Source of the DNA: an uncultured Gammaproteobacteria bacterium | GTDB lineage: Bacteria; Pseudomonadota; Gammaproteobacteria; Arenicellales; JAANXG01 | Reading direction: 5' to 3' | Length of the DNA stretch: 64,000 bases | NCBI GenBank assembly: GCA_947258975.1 | Contig: CAMYKK010000012.1 | Location: 1 to 64,000 of the forward strand | Shown: positions 7,160 to 20,566 of the stretch, one piece after another | Layout of the letters: each line of letters opens with the position of its first letter | Position numbering within the stretch: position 1 is the first letter of the stretch | Made by a program: the position numbers and the translations under genes | The notes under the pieces: model-generated | Databases searched by the model: none | Seen by the model: the letters and a program-made list of their open reading frames with translations, nothing else | What the model was told of the DNA's origin: nothing

Positions 7160-10100
7160 TTAATCAATGATCGACAGTAAGTCCGGGTTGCCGCCTACGG
7201 CGGCGATATTGTTGGACACTGTTCTTTCCGTGCATAAGCGTTGCAGATAATTGGGACCGCCGGCCTTGGGACCGGTGCCGGATAATCCCTCGCCCCCGAA
7301 CGGTTGCACGCCAACCACGGCGCCGATCATATTGCGGTTGACGTAGATGTTCCCGACCCGGACGCGGCGGGTAATGTACGCAATGGTCTCCTCGATGCGG
7401 CTGTGAATACCGAGCGTGAGTCCGTAACCGGTGGCATTGATCGCCGCGATCACGTTGTCGAGTTTATTCGCGGCGAAACGAATCACGTGCAAAATAGGAC
7501 CGAACACCTCGCGTTCGAGCAACGACAGTGACTCAATTTCAAAGATATGTGGCGGAAAATACGTCCCAAGATCGGTCACATCGGACATGGCACAACGATA
7601 AATCAATGTTCCATTATCAGATAAGAATGATGCGTGTTTCTGCAACGCCTGTTGCGCAACCGAGTCGATGACCGGCCCGACATCGGTGCGCAGCATCGCC
7701 GGGTCTCCGATGGACAGTTCGGCCATCGCGCCGCGCAGCATTTCGAGGGTGCGTGACGCCACGTCATCCTGGATGAACAACACCCGCAGCGCGGAACAAC
7801 GTTGACCGGCGCTGTTGAAGGCCGACTGTATTGCATCCGCTACCACTTGTTCGGTCAATGCGGAGCTGTCGACGATCATCGTGTTTTGACCACCGGTTTC
7901 GGCGATCAGCGGCACGATGGGGCCCGATTTTTTGGCGAGGGAGCGTTGAATCGCCTTCGCCGTGTCCGTAGCACCGGTGAATACGACGCCCGCGATGCGG
8001 GGATGGGCGACTAACCGGGCTCCCACGCTGCCGTTACCGGTCAGCAGATGCAGCACGTCATTCGGTATGCCGGCTCGATGCAGCAATCCCAGTGCAAGAT
8101 AAGCCATCAAAGGTGTTTGTTCCGCGGGTTTGGCAATTACGCAGTTTCCAGCGGCGAGGGCGGCGGTGATTTGCCCGACGTAAATGGCAAGTGGAAAGTT
8201 CCACGGGCTGATGCAGGCGAGCACTCCGCGGCCGTGGAGGCTCAGCTCGTTGGATTCCCCACTGGGCCCGATCAGCAATCGTGATGCCTGCAGTTGGCGG
8301 CGGGTCAGGGAGGCGTAATAGCGGCAGTAGTCGATCGCTTCACGCACCTCCGCCAGCGCGTCGGGCACGGTCTTGCCCGCCTCGCGCACACATAATGTCA
8401 TCAACGCTGCCCGCTCCGCTTCCAATATACCGGCGGCGTTCTCCAACAGTGCGGCTCGTTCGGCCGGACTCCTCGCCTGCCAGGTGTGGAAGCCGCGATC
8501 AGCAACGGTCACCGCGTGATCGACATGGGTGATGTCGGTCCATGCCACGGTCCCTACCGTAAGGTTGCGGTCGGCCGGTGAATGCACGGCATGCGCCGGT
8601 TTGCCCAAGGCCTGTCCAGCCACTACCGGCGCCGCCGTCCAGGTGTGTCCGTCTGCGGTTTCCATGTCCGCTTTGAGTGCCTCCAGCGCGAGGGGATCGG
8701 ACAGATCGAGTCCCTGGGAATTGGCCCGCGATGCGCCATAGAGCTGCGCTGGCAACGGAATTCGTGGATGCGGCGCAAAACCGTTATCACCCGCGACGTT
8801 AACCGGATCGGCGACTACCGTTTCGACGGGCACCTCACGGTGGACGATGCGATTCACAAATGAGGTGTTGGCCCCATTCTCCAGCAACCGGCGGACAAGA
8901 TAGGGAAGCAGCTCCGCGTGCTCGCCCACGGGAGCGTAGATGCGGCAACGCAACTGATCGTGCCGGGTCAAAAATAAATCATAAAGCCCGCGGCCCATGC
9001 CGTGTAGACGTTGAAACTCGAAGTCCTTGTCGTTGGCGAGTGACAACACCGCGCACATCGTATGTGCGTTGTGCGTCGCAAATTGTGGATATAGCAGGGG
9101 CGCTGACTGCAACAATCGCCGGGTACACGCAAGATACGAAATGTCGGTGTGTGACTTGCGGGTAAATACCGGGTATTCCTTCCAACCCTCGGTCTGGGCC
9201 TGCTTGATCTCTTTGTCCCAGTAAGCGCCCTTTACCAGCCGCACCGGGATCTGACGGCGATGTCGACTCGCCAGTCCCGCGAGCCAGTCCAAGGTTGGCA
9301 GGGCGCGTTTTTGATAGGCCTGAACCGCCATGCCCAGCCCCTCCCAATCGGACAACGCTGGATCGGTATAGATTGCGTGGAAGACGTCCAGGGACAATTC
9401 GAGGCGATCCGCCTCTTCGGCGTCTATGGTCAGCAACAGTTCAAACTGTTTGGCCAATCGCGCGAGTTCCAGCAGCGGCGGCGTCAGCTCCCTCAATACA
9501 CGGGTTCGCTGGGCATATTCGTAGCGGGGGTGCAAGGCCGAAAGCTTGATCGAGACCCCTGGGGCCAGCACACCACGGCCACGCCGGTGTTGCCCGATGA
9601 CGGCGATGGCGTGGGCATAATCATCAAAAAACCGGCGCGCGTCCGGCGCGGTCAGCGCCGCCTCTCCCAACATATCGTAGGAGTACAAGTAACGCTGTCT
9701 ATCGTGTCGATTACTGCGCTGTAACGCTTTTTCAATGGTCTCGCCGAGTACGAACTGCCGACCGATGATTTCCATGGCTTGCGTTACGGCTACTCGCACC
9801 AGCGGCTCGCCGGTGCGAGCCGCGAGCCTCTTCAACGCGGCGCCAAGATCGTTGCGTGTAGCCGGCGTTAGGTTGATTAATCTGCCGGTCAACATGAGTC
9901 CCCAGGTGGAGGCGTTCACCAGTATCGATTCGCTCTTCCCGAGGTGCTCGTCCCAATGACCCACACTGAGTTTTTCTCGAATGAGTCGATCAGAGGTTTC
10001 GGCGTCCGGGATACGCAGCAGAGCTTCCGCCAGGCACATCAGCACGACGCCTTCCTCGCTGGAAAGATCGTACTCCTGCAAGAAGGCATCGAGCCCCTGT

Positions 10101-10291
10101 TGGGCGCCGGGAGTCTCGCGCAGCGATCGTACCACCACGCAAGCGTGGGAGAATATTTCGTCACGGGTCCCGCCATCGAGGCCGGTTTGCTCCGCCAGCG
10201 TCTGCACCCAGCTTGTCTCGTCCACGACGCTGGCATCACGAATCGCGCTGCGCAACGAGCCGGGCGGATCAAATGGACGCTCTTTGATCAT
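7160..10291 (-). CDS. putA: Bifunctional proline dehydrogenase / P5C dehydrogenase PutA
   Basis: PutA oxidises proline to glutamate in two steps, passing electrons to quinone through FAD and then to NAD. The 1043 residues hold the PutA domain and FAD-binding barrel in the first half (e.g. GRGVLAPGVSIKLSALHPRY, VRLVKGAYWDKEIK) and an aldehyde dehydrogenase half with the general base Glu near 798 (AETGGQN) and catalytic Cys near 833 (SAGQRCSALR). The N-terminal ribbon-helix-helix DNA-binding domain of the E. coli protein is absent, so it should not repress its own operon. No putP transporter is adjacent. It follows hemE in the same direction with a 78-base gap containing an imperfect hairpin, so it may have its own transcript. 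Confidence 0.97.
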   Translation of the reverse strand: MIKERPFDPPGSLRSAIRDASVVDETSWVQTLAEQTGLDGGTRDEIFSHACVVVRSLRETPGAQQGLDAFLQEYDLSSEEGVVLMCLAEALLRIPDAETSDRLIREKLSVGHWDEHLGKSESILVNASTWGLMLTGRLINLTPATRNDLGAALKRLAARTGEPLVRVAVTQAMEIIGRQFVLGETIEKALQRSNRHDRQRYLYSYDMLGEAALTAPDARRFFDDYAHAIAVIGQHRRGRGVLAPGVSIKLSALHPRYEYAQRTRVLRELTPPLLELARLAKQFELLLTIDAEEADRLELSLDVFHAIYTDPALSDWEGLGMAVQAYQKRALPTLDWLAGLASRHRRQIPVRLVKGAYWDKEIKQAQTEGWKEYPVFTRKSHTDISYLACTRRLLQSAPLLYPQFATHNAHTMCAVLSLANDKDFEFQRLHGMGRGLYDLFLTRHDQLRCRIYAPVGEHAELLPYLVRRLLENGANTSFVNRIVHREVPVETVVADPVNVAGDNGFAPHPRIPLPAQLYGASRANSQGLDLSDPLALEALKADMETADGHTWTAAPVVAGQALGKPAHAVHSPADRNLTVGTVAWTDITHVDHAVTVADRGFHTWQARSPAERAALLENAAGILEAERAALMTLCVREAGKTVPDALAEVREAIDYCRYYASLTRRQLQASRLLIGPSGESNELSLHGRGVLACISPWNFPLAIYVGQITAALAAGNCVIAKPAEQTPLMAYLALGLLHRAGIPNDVLHLLTGNGSVGARLVAHPRIAGVVFTGATDTAKAIQRSLAKKSGPIVPLIAETGGQNTMIVDSSALTEQVVADAIQSAFNSAGQRCSALRVLFIQDDVASRTLEMLRGAMAELSIGDPAMLRTDVGPVIDSVAQQALQKHASFLSDNGTLIYRCAMSDVTDLGTYFPPHIFEIESLSLLEREVFGPILHVIRFAANKLDNVIAAINATGYGLTLGIHSRIEETIAYITRRVRVGNIYVNRNMIGAVVGVQPFGGEGLSGTGPKAGGPNYLQRLCTERTVSNNIAAVGGNPDLLSIID

Positions 10292-10304
10292 AGGCTTGAG
10301 ATTA

Positions 10305-10349
10305 TGCGTTGCCCGACGGGAATGCCATCTACCCGCCCGTGATAACGCA
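10305..10349 (-). terminator. Imperfect two-part hairpin between hemE and putA
   Basis: TGCGTT (10305-10310) pairs with AACGCA (10344-10349), and ACGGG (10316-10320) with CCCGT (10336-10340), giving a stem with an internal loop. It lies after the hemE stop and before the putA start. There is no T-tract. It could be a partial terminator or mRNA-stability element. Confidence 0.3.
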
Positions 10350-10369
10350 CAGATCTACCCAAAAAGCGG

Positions 10370-11434
10370 TTACTGATGATAGGGGATGCTGAGTTCGTGT
10401 ACCGCGTCAATCAACGACCCCACATGATCGGGGTCGATGGTCGGGGTTACGCCATGGCCAAGATTGAACACGTGGCCGCTCCCATGACCAAATCGGTCCA
10501 GGATCGCGTGTGCCTCCTCGCGTATGCGCTCGGGTGAGGCATGCAGCACCGCGGGGTCCATATTCCCCTGCAACGCGGTGCGGTCGCCGACCCGATGGCG
10601 CGCGTCGCCAATGTCCACGGTCCAATCCAGTCCGATGGCATCGCAGCCGGTGTCGGCTATGCGTTCCAACCACTGACCGCCACCCTTGGTGAATAACACC
10701 ACCGGTATCCGATAGCCGTCGATCTCTCGCATCAACCCGTCGACAATTTGTTGCATGTAAGCAAGGGAGAAGTGCTCGAAAGCGCGGGTGGTCAGAAGAC
10801 CACCCCAGGTATCAAAAATCATCACCGCTTGTGCACCGGCGGAGATCTGCGCATTCAGATAATCGATGACACTTCGCGTGACAGTGCCCAGCAATTGTCG
10901 AAGGGCCTGTGGATCGTCGTAAAGCAGGGTTTTGGTGACCGCAAACTCTCGGGTGCCGCGGCCGTCCACCATGTAACTCGCCAACGTCCACGGACTGCCG
11001 CTGAATCCGATCAGCGGTACACGACCATCGAGCTCACGTCGAATCAGGCGCACGGCATCCATCACGTAGCGCAGTTCGACCTCCGGGTCAGGTACTTGAA
11101 GAGCAGCGATGTCTTCGCGCCGCCGCACTGGACGCGCGAACCGCGGTCCCTCGCCCTCGTTGATGGTGAGTCCGAGTCCCATGGCATCGGGAATCGTCAA
11201 GATATCGGAAAACAGAATCGCCGCATCGAGTTCGAATCGTTCAAGCGGCTGCAATGTCACTTCACAGGCCATCTCCGGGGTCTTACACAAAGTCATGAAA
11301 TCTCCGGCACGTTTCCGGGTCGCGCGATATTCGGGGAGATAGCGGCCGGCCTGACGCATGATCCAGACTGGGGTGCGGTCCACGGGCTGTCGCAGCAAAG
11401 CGCGAAGCAAACGATCGTTCTTGGGTTGAGCCAT
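10370..11434 (-). CDS. hemE: Uroporphyrinogen decarboxylase
   Basis: HemE converts uroporphyrinogen III to coproporphyrinogen III in haem synthesis. The 354-residue length is typical. The N-terminal signature ([17 protein letters not shown]) supplies the active-site arginine, and [25 protein letters not shown] and FDTWGG are the other family blocks. It begins 5 bases after the pyrF stop, so the two are probably co-transcribed. Placement after gltD matches the gltB-gltD-hemE order of Pseudomonas, here with pyrF inserted. Confidence 0.97.
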   Translation of the reverse strand: MAQPKNDRLLRALLRQPVDRTPVWIMRQAGRYLPEYRATRKRAGDFMTLCKTPEMACEVTLQPLERFELDAAILFSDILTIPDAMGLGLTINEGEGPRFARPVRRREDIAALQVPDPEVELRYVMDAVRLIRRELDGRVPLIGFSGSPWTLASYMVDGRGTREFAVTKTLLYDDPQALRQLLGTVTRSVIDYLNAQISAGAQAVMIFDTWGGLLTTRAFEHFSLAYMQQIVDGLMREIDGYRIPVVLFTKGGGQWLERIADTGCDAIGLDWTVDIGDARHRVGDRTALQGNMDPAVLHASPERIREEAHAILDRFGHGSGHVFNLGHGVTPTIDPDHVGSLIDAVHELSIPYHQ

Positions 11435-11439
11435 GGTTC

Positions 11440-12147
11440 CTAAATTCCGCTGACGGCCTGTTTGATCTGTTTTTGGATGTTTTCCGCGACCCCGCGAGGA
11501 TCGTCGGCGTCTCGAATCGGACGGCCGACAACGATGTAATCCGCTCCATTCGCGAATGCCGCGGGTGCGGTCACAACACGTTTTTGATCATCGTCGTTGT
11601 CGATCGGCCGTATGCCGGGGGTTACGATGAGAAAGCCGTCTCCGACAACATCGCGCAGAACGCGCGCCTCCTGACCGGAGGCCACCACGCCGTCGCACCC
11701 GCACTCTACGGCACGACGGGCCCGAGACACGACTAGCGTTTCAACGTCGCAGTCGAACCCCAGATCGTCCAGATCGCCGCGGTCCAAGCTCGTGAGTACG
11801 GTGACCGCAAGGATCATTACGTCGCCCTTGGAGTCGGCGGCGGCGCGCAACATTGCATCGTTACCGTGTATCGTGGCAAAGGTGATGCCGCGACCGCTGA
11901 GTTGCTTCACCGCACGGCCAACGGTGGCCGGAACGTCAAAGAACTTCAAATCAACAAATATTTTTTTCCCCTGTTTACGCAGCCAGTCCACCAAATCGAA
12001 ATAACCGCCGGCCATGAACAATTCCAGTCCCAGCTTGAAAAACCAAACGCTGTCCCCGAGTACTTCGACCATTGCTCTGGCTTCACTGGGGCCAGGCACG
12101 TCGAGCGCAAAAATCAGCCTTTCGCGGACGGGTATTTCGTTGCGCAT
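11440..12147 (-). CDS. pyrF: Orotidine 5'-phosphate decarboxylase
   Basis: PyrF makes UMP from OMP, the last step of pyrimidine synthesis. The 235-residue protein shows the catalytic [11 protein letters not shown] segment with its Lys-Asp tetrad, the GNDAMLRAA segment and the phosphate-binding VTPGIRP and YIVVGRPI motifs of the TIM barrel. It lies between gltD (28 bases upstream) and hemE (5 bases downstream) in a four-gene run, probably a single transcription unit. Confidence 0.97.
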   Translation of the reverse strand: MRNEIPVRERLIFALDVPGPSEARAMVEVLGDSVWFFKLGLELFMAGGYFDLVDWLRKQGKKIFVDLKFFDVPATVGRAVKQLSGRGITFATIHGNDAMLRAAADSKGDVMILAVTVLTSLDRGDLDDLGFDCDVETLVVSRARRAVECGCDGVVASGQEARVLRDVVGDGFLIVTPGIRPIDNDDDQKRVVTAPAAFANGADYIVVGRPIRDADDPRGVAENIQKQIKQAVSGI

Positions 12148-12175
12148 GGTGTGGATGAGAATCGTGTCCCCGGTA

Positions 12176-13633
12176 CTAGGGAAGTAGTGTGCTGCCCATC
12201 AGAAATCGATCGATTTCCCGGGCCGATTCCCGCCCCTCGTTAATGGCATTAACGACCAGGGATTGACCGCGACGACAATCTCCTGCAGCAAACACTTTCG
12301 CGATATTGGTCTGATACGCACCATATTCCGCCGTGTAATTGGAACGGGCGCCGTACGCCAAGTTTACGGCATCGGACACGTAGTGCTCGGGGCCAAGGAA
12401 CCCCATGGAAAGCAGGACAAGATCCGCCTTCCAAACCCTTTCGGTGCCGGGTAGTTCCGCGAACTTTCCGTCCTCCCACTTTATGTCGATGGTGCATATT
12501 CCCGTGAGGCGGCCGCGTTCGCCAAGGAACTCCTTGACGGATAGACAGTACACGCGTGGCTCGTCACCGAACTTTCGCGCAGCCTCTTGGTGACCATAGT
12601 CGACACGAAAGATCCGTGGCCACGTCGGCCAAGGGTTATCGGGGGCGCGTTCTTCCGGTGGTTTCGGCAGAATCTCGAAATTTACCAGGGACCTGCATCC
12701 GTGCCTAAGCGATGTACCGATGCAGTCCGTACCGGTGTCGCCACCTCCGATAACGATGACGTCTTTATCCTTGGCGGAGATATAGTTGCCATCCTCAAGG
12801 TTCGAGTTCAACAGACTCCGGGTATTGGCGGTCAAAAATTCCATCGCGAAACGAACACCTTCGAGATTCCGGCCGGGTATCGGCAAGTCTCGGGGTTTAG
12901 TGGCGCCAGTCGCAAGTAATAACGCATCACTCTGTTCGACCAGCCGCCGGATATCGACCGTGTCGTTACTGCCATCGCCGATGTCCGCATTGGCGATAAA
13001 TTCGATGCCCTCCTTGCAAAGTAGATCTACACGCCGATCGACAATGGATTTATCAAGCTTCATGTTGGGAATTCCATACATCAGTAAACCGCCTATGCGA
13101 TCCTCGCGCTCGTATACGGTGACTTTATGTCCGGCCTTGTTCAGCTGTGCTGCGGCGGCTAATCCGGCGGGCCCGGAGCCGACGATTTTCACATGTTTCC
13201 CGCTCCGCTGTTGAGGGGGTGCCGCCTTTACCCAGCCTTCCGCAAACCCACGGTCGATAACAGACATCTCTATGTTTTTGATCGTGACTGCGGGGTCGGT
13301 GATACCCAATACACAGGCGCCCTCGCACGGTGCCGGGCAAACGCGGCCTGTGAACTCAGGAAAGTTATTGGTCAGATGGAGGCGATCCAATGCATCGCGC
13401 CATTGACCCTTGAACACCATGTCGTTCCACTCGGGGATAAGATTGTAGATTGGACAACCGTCTTCGGATTGACAAAAGGGCACACCGCAATCCATGCATC
13501 GGGCGCCTTGGTTCACGAGACGCCGCTCGTCGTGCTCGGTGTAAATTTCCTTGAAATCCAATATCCGTGTACAAGGGTCCCTATAGGGCGCAGCCTCGCG
13601 CTGGAATTCCTTAAATCCCGTTAACTTACCCAT
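12176..13633 (-). CDS. gltD: Glutamate synthase (NADPH) small subunit
   Basis: GltD oxidises NADPH on FAD and passes electrons through iron-sulfur clusters to GltB. The 485 residues include the N-terminal cysteine cluster (Cys46, Cys49, Cys54, Cys60) and a second (CPAPCEGAC), then the FAD-binding [13 protein letters not shown] and the NADPH-binding [16 protein letters not shown] motifs, and a C-terminal [17 protein letters not shown] segment. It begins 15 bases after the gltB stop, so the two subunits are co-expressed. Confidence 0.97.
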   Translation of the reverse strand: MGKLTGFKEFQREAAPYRDPCTRILDFKEIYTEHDERRLVNQGARCMDCGVPFCQSEDGCPIYNLIPEWNDMVFKGQWRDALDRLHLTNNFPEFTGRVCPAPCEGACVLGITDPAVTIKNIEMSVIDRGFAEGWVKAAPPQQRSGKHVKIVGSGPAGLAAAAQLNKAGHKVTVYEREDRIGGLLMYGIPNMKLDKSIVDRRVDLLCKEGIEFIANADIGDGSNDTVDIRRLVEQSDALLLATGATKPRDLPIPGRNLEGVRFAMEFLTANTRSLLNSNLEDGNYISAKDKDVIVIGGGDTGTDCIGTSLRHGCRSLVNFEILPKPPEERAPDNPWPTWPRIFRVDYGHQEAARKFGDEPRVYCLSVKEFLGERGRLTGICTIDIKWEDGKFAELPGTERVWKADLVLLSMGFLGPEHYVSDAVNLAYGARSNYTAEYGAYQTNIAKVFAAGDCRRGQSLVVNAINEGRESAREIDRFLMGSTLLP

Positions 13634-13648
13634 TTGCGAACCTTAGAT

Positions 13649-18256
<4,608 letters not shown>

Positions 18257-18650
18257 ACACGCATCTCCTCATTTACTCGCTGCGCAGGCTCCCCCTCTGG
18301 TCGGTAGATGGGAGTGCCCGTACTAGGCGTGACGGTGACGTGCCGCTTTGTATGCAGCACTCGTCTTGCGGGGGTGCCCCGCGGCCCCAACAGCGGCGTG
18401 GGCACCCACAACGGTAGCCTCTAAATCCAGCTTTCTAAGGCAGGCTCACTGCTCTTCCCGCGACGGTTGCAAAGGCCACGAAAAGTTGTCCGGCTCGTGG
18501 TAAATTCAAAAATGACGCTGATCGTGCGTTGAGCAGCAGAAACCACAAAATGTCAGAAATACGGTCTTGAATCAAGTGGATAGATAAGCATTCCCTTATT
18601 TTCCTTGATTTAACCGCAGTTACATTCGCTGCAGTTTGGCGAAAACTAGG
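18257..18650. other. 394-base gap with gltB leader and hairpins
   Basis: No gene is supported here. The gap holds the promoter and leader of gltB (minus strand) and the end of the aroK-aroB transcript. Two strong hairpins can form: GCGGGG (18368-18373) with CCCCGC (18377-18382), and GTGGG with CCCAC at about 18399-18410. They may end the aroB transcript read from... the minus strand only if it continues this way, which it does not, so a role in the gltB leader is more likely. No known riboswitch was recognised. The aroB-proximal 150 bases are AT-rich. Confidence 0.35.
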
Positions 18651-19742
18651 CTAGTCGGTGATCTGAAAATGCCGCAGGGTGTCGTCGAGGGCGGTGGGCG
18701 GGTAATCATCGCAAAGGTGCGCGTGCCCGAGTTGTTTGAGTAACACCAAACGCAATCTTCCCGCCGACACCTTCTTATCTGAGCGCATGAACGAGAGGAG
18801 TCGTGAGCGCGTGATGTCAGCCGGAGGGGCCACCGGCAGGCCCGCTTGGGCCACCAAGTTCAGCACACGTTGATAGTCGGCTGGCGAGAGATCCTTGAGC
18901 TGCAACGACATGAACGCGGCCATGACCATGCCCGCCGCGACCGCTTCGCCATGCAACCATTGTCCATACCCGACTGCGGTCTCGATGGCATGTCCAAAGG
19001 TGTGTCCCAGGTTCAATAGTGCCCGTTCACCTCGTTCGTGCTCATCGGCAGCCACCACTTCCGCTTTGGCTTGACAGGAACGGTTGATGGCGATCGCGAG
19101 AGCCTCTGCATCCCGGGCCAGCAGATTTGGGACGTGCTGCTCCAACCATGCGAGAAACTCGGGCTCGCGTATTAATCCATATTTTATAACTTCCGCTATC
19201 CCTGCCCGCAATTCGCGATCGGCGAGTGTTGCGAGCGTGTCGGTGTCAGCGATCACGGCCCGGGGCTGGTAAAATGCGCCAATCATGTTCTTGCCCTTGG
19301 GATGATTCACCGCCGTCTTGCCGCCAACGGACGAGTCGACCTGCGCAAGTAACGTAGTGGGAATTTGAATATAGGGAACACCGCGCTGGTAACAAGCTGC
19401 GGCGAATCCCGCAATATCGCCTACCACGCCTCCCCCTAAAGCCAATACCGTAGTTTCACGATCGCAGGCCGCGGCCATGAGGTTATCAAAGATCGTCTCC
19501 AGCGTGGCGATGTTTTTGTACCGTTCACCATCGGGCAACACGGTTACATGAACATCCAAGCCAACCAGCCCCTTCCTGACCGCCTCCAGGTAAAGTGGGG
19601 CCACCGTGCCGTTAGTCACGACCATAACCTGCTGACCGGCGATGTATGGGCGCAGCACGTCTTGTTGCTGTAACAGGCGCGGACCGATATGAATCGGGTA
19701 GCGACGCTCGCCCAAATCGACGTTTAGTTTCAGAGCCGTCAT
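18651..19742 (-). CDS. aroB: 3-dehydroquinate synthase
   Basis: AroB closes DAHP to 3-dehydroquinate, the second step of the shikimate pathway, using NAD and a metal. The 363 residues show the NAD-binding [16 protein letters not shown], the [18 protein letters not shown] active-site block, and metal ligands in the [13 protein letters not shown] helix. Its start overlaps the aroK stop by four bases, so translation is coupled. It is the last gene of the pilMNOPQ-aroK-aroB run, the standard arrangement in many gammaproteobacteria. Confidence 0.97.
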   Translation of the reverse strand: MTALKLNVDLGERRYPIHIGPRLLQQQDVLRPYIAGQQVMVVTNGTVAPLYLEAVRKGLVGLDVHVTVLPDGERYKNIATLETIFDNLMAAACDRETTVLALGGGVVGDIAGFAAACYQRGVPYIQIPTTLLAQVDSSVGGKTAVNHPKGKNMIGAFYQPRAVIADTDTLATLADRELRAGIAEVIKYGLIREPEFLAWLEQHVPNLLARDAEALAIAINRSCQAKAEVVAADEHERGERALLNLGHTFGHAIETAVGYGQWLHGEAVAAGMVMAAFMSLQLKDLSPADYQRVLNLVAQAGLPVAPPADITRSRLLSFMRSDKKVSAGRLRLVLLKQLGHAHLCDDYPPTALDDTLRHFQITD

Positions 19743-20251
19743 TTCTGGGTAAGACGGCGCAGGATCTCTCTCGCCACGGTGGCGGACGGGCGTTCTTCGG
19801 CGTTGACAATCAAATCCGCTTCCTGACGATATAATGGTTCGCGTACCTGCATCAAGGCTGCAAGTTTTTCACGTGGGTTGTCGGTGTCGAGTAATGGCCG
19901 ATTCTTTGTATCGCGCGTGCGCGCGAGTTGCGTATCAACTCCGGCATGCAGGTAGATAACCGTGCCACTCTTGCGCAGATTTTTTCGATTGACTTCACTC
20001 AAGATGGCGCCACCACCGGTGGCCAAAACAAGATTTTGTCGTTTCAAGAGCTCTTGCAACATCGCCGTCTCGCGTTTGCGAAAACCGTCTTCCCCTTCGA
20101 TCTCAAATATGACGCCGATAGCGACCCCGGTTCGCGCTTCTATTTCGTGATCCGAGTCCGCAAATTCCATTTTCAATTGTTTGGCCAACTGTCGTCCAAT
20201 GGTAGTCTTGCCTACTCCCATAGGTCCAATCAGTATGAGGTTACGATTCAC
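19739..20251 (-). CDS. aroK: Shikimate kinase
   Basis: AroK phosphorylates shikimate with ATP. The 170-residue protein shows Walker [12 protein letters not shown] (about 9-19), the shikimate-binding DSDHEIE, the GEDGFRKRE segment and the VLATGGGA loop, and the lid RDTKNRPLL. It overlaps aroB by four bases and lies 315 bases after pilQ, so it could be read from the pil promoter or from its own. Confidence 0.96.
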   Translation of the reverse strand: MNRNLILIGPMGVGKTTIGRQLAKQLKMEFADSDHEIEARTGVAIGVIFEIEGEDGFRKRETAMLQELLKRQNLVLATGGGAILSEVNRKNLRKSGTVIYLHAGVDTQLARTRDTKNRPLLDTDNPREKLAALMQVREPLYRQEADLIVNAEERPSATVAREILRRLTQK

Positions 20252-20566
20252 TGGTCCGTATACTGCGTCAAGGATTACGGGCGGTGGCGACGGGATGGTC
20301 CCGTCCCTATTCTTGCTAAACAGCCTGGAAGTTCGAATGTAGCCATTTCTCGGATGAGGCGCTGCGGGCGTTTTCTCTGTATACCATTAAATAGGAGTGG
20401 GGTGCCTTGGTGCAATAGATCGGTTGGTGTCCCTAAGCCGTTGACCACCATTCATGATGGTTTTTGTCGCCCGACTCAGATCGGATGCCGAGCCGAAATG
20501 TCGCCGCCTAGCTCCGCAGGCGGTTGGCGAAAGACCGCCGTTACACGTGTGCGGGGACCCAGTCGT
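20252..20566. other. 315-base gap between pilQ and aroK
   Basis: No gene is supported in this stretch. A hairpin CCGCCT (20504-20509) with AGGCGG (20518-20523) lies 44 bases after the pilQ stop and could slow or end transcription from pilQ, though it has no T-tract. A weaker hairpin (ACCAT 20447-20451, ATGGT 20457-20461) reads into TTTT on the plus strand, where no gene needs it. The segment nearest aroK presumably holds an aroK promoter. Confidence 0.35.

Noticed and set aside
20447-20465. Hairpin followed by TTTT on the plus strand between pilQ and aroK
   Set aside because: There is no plus-strand gene upstream that it could terminate; the stem is only five base pairs.
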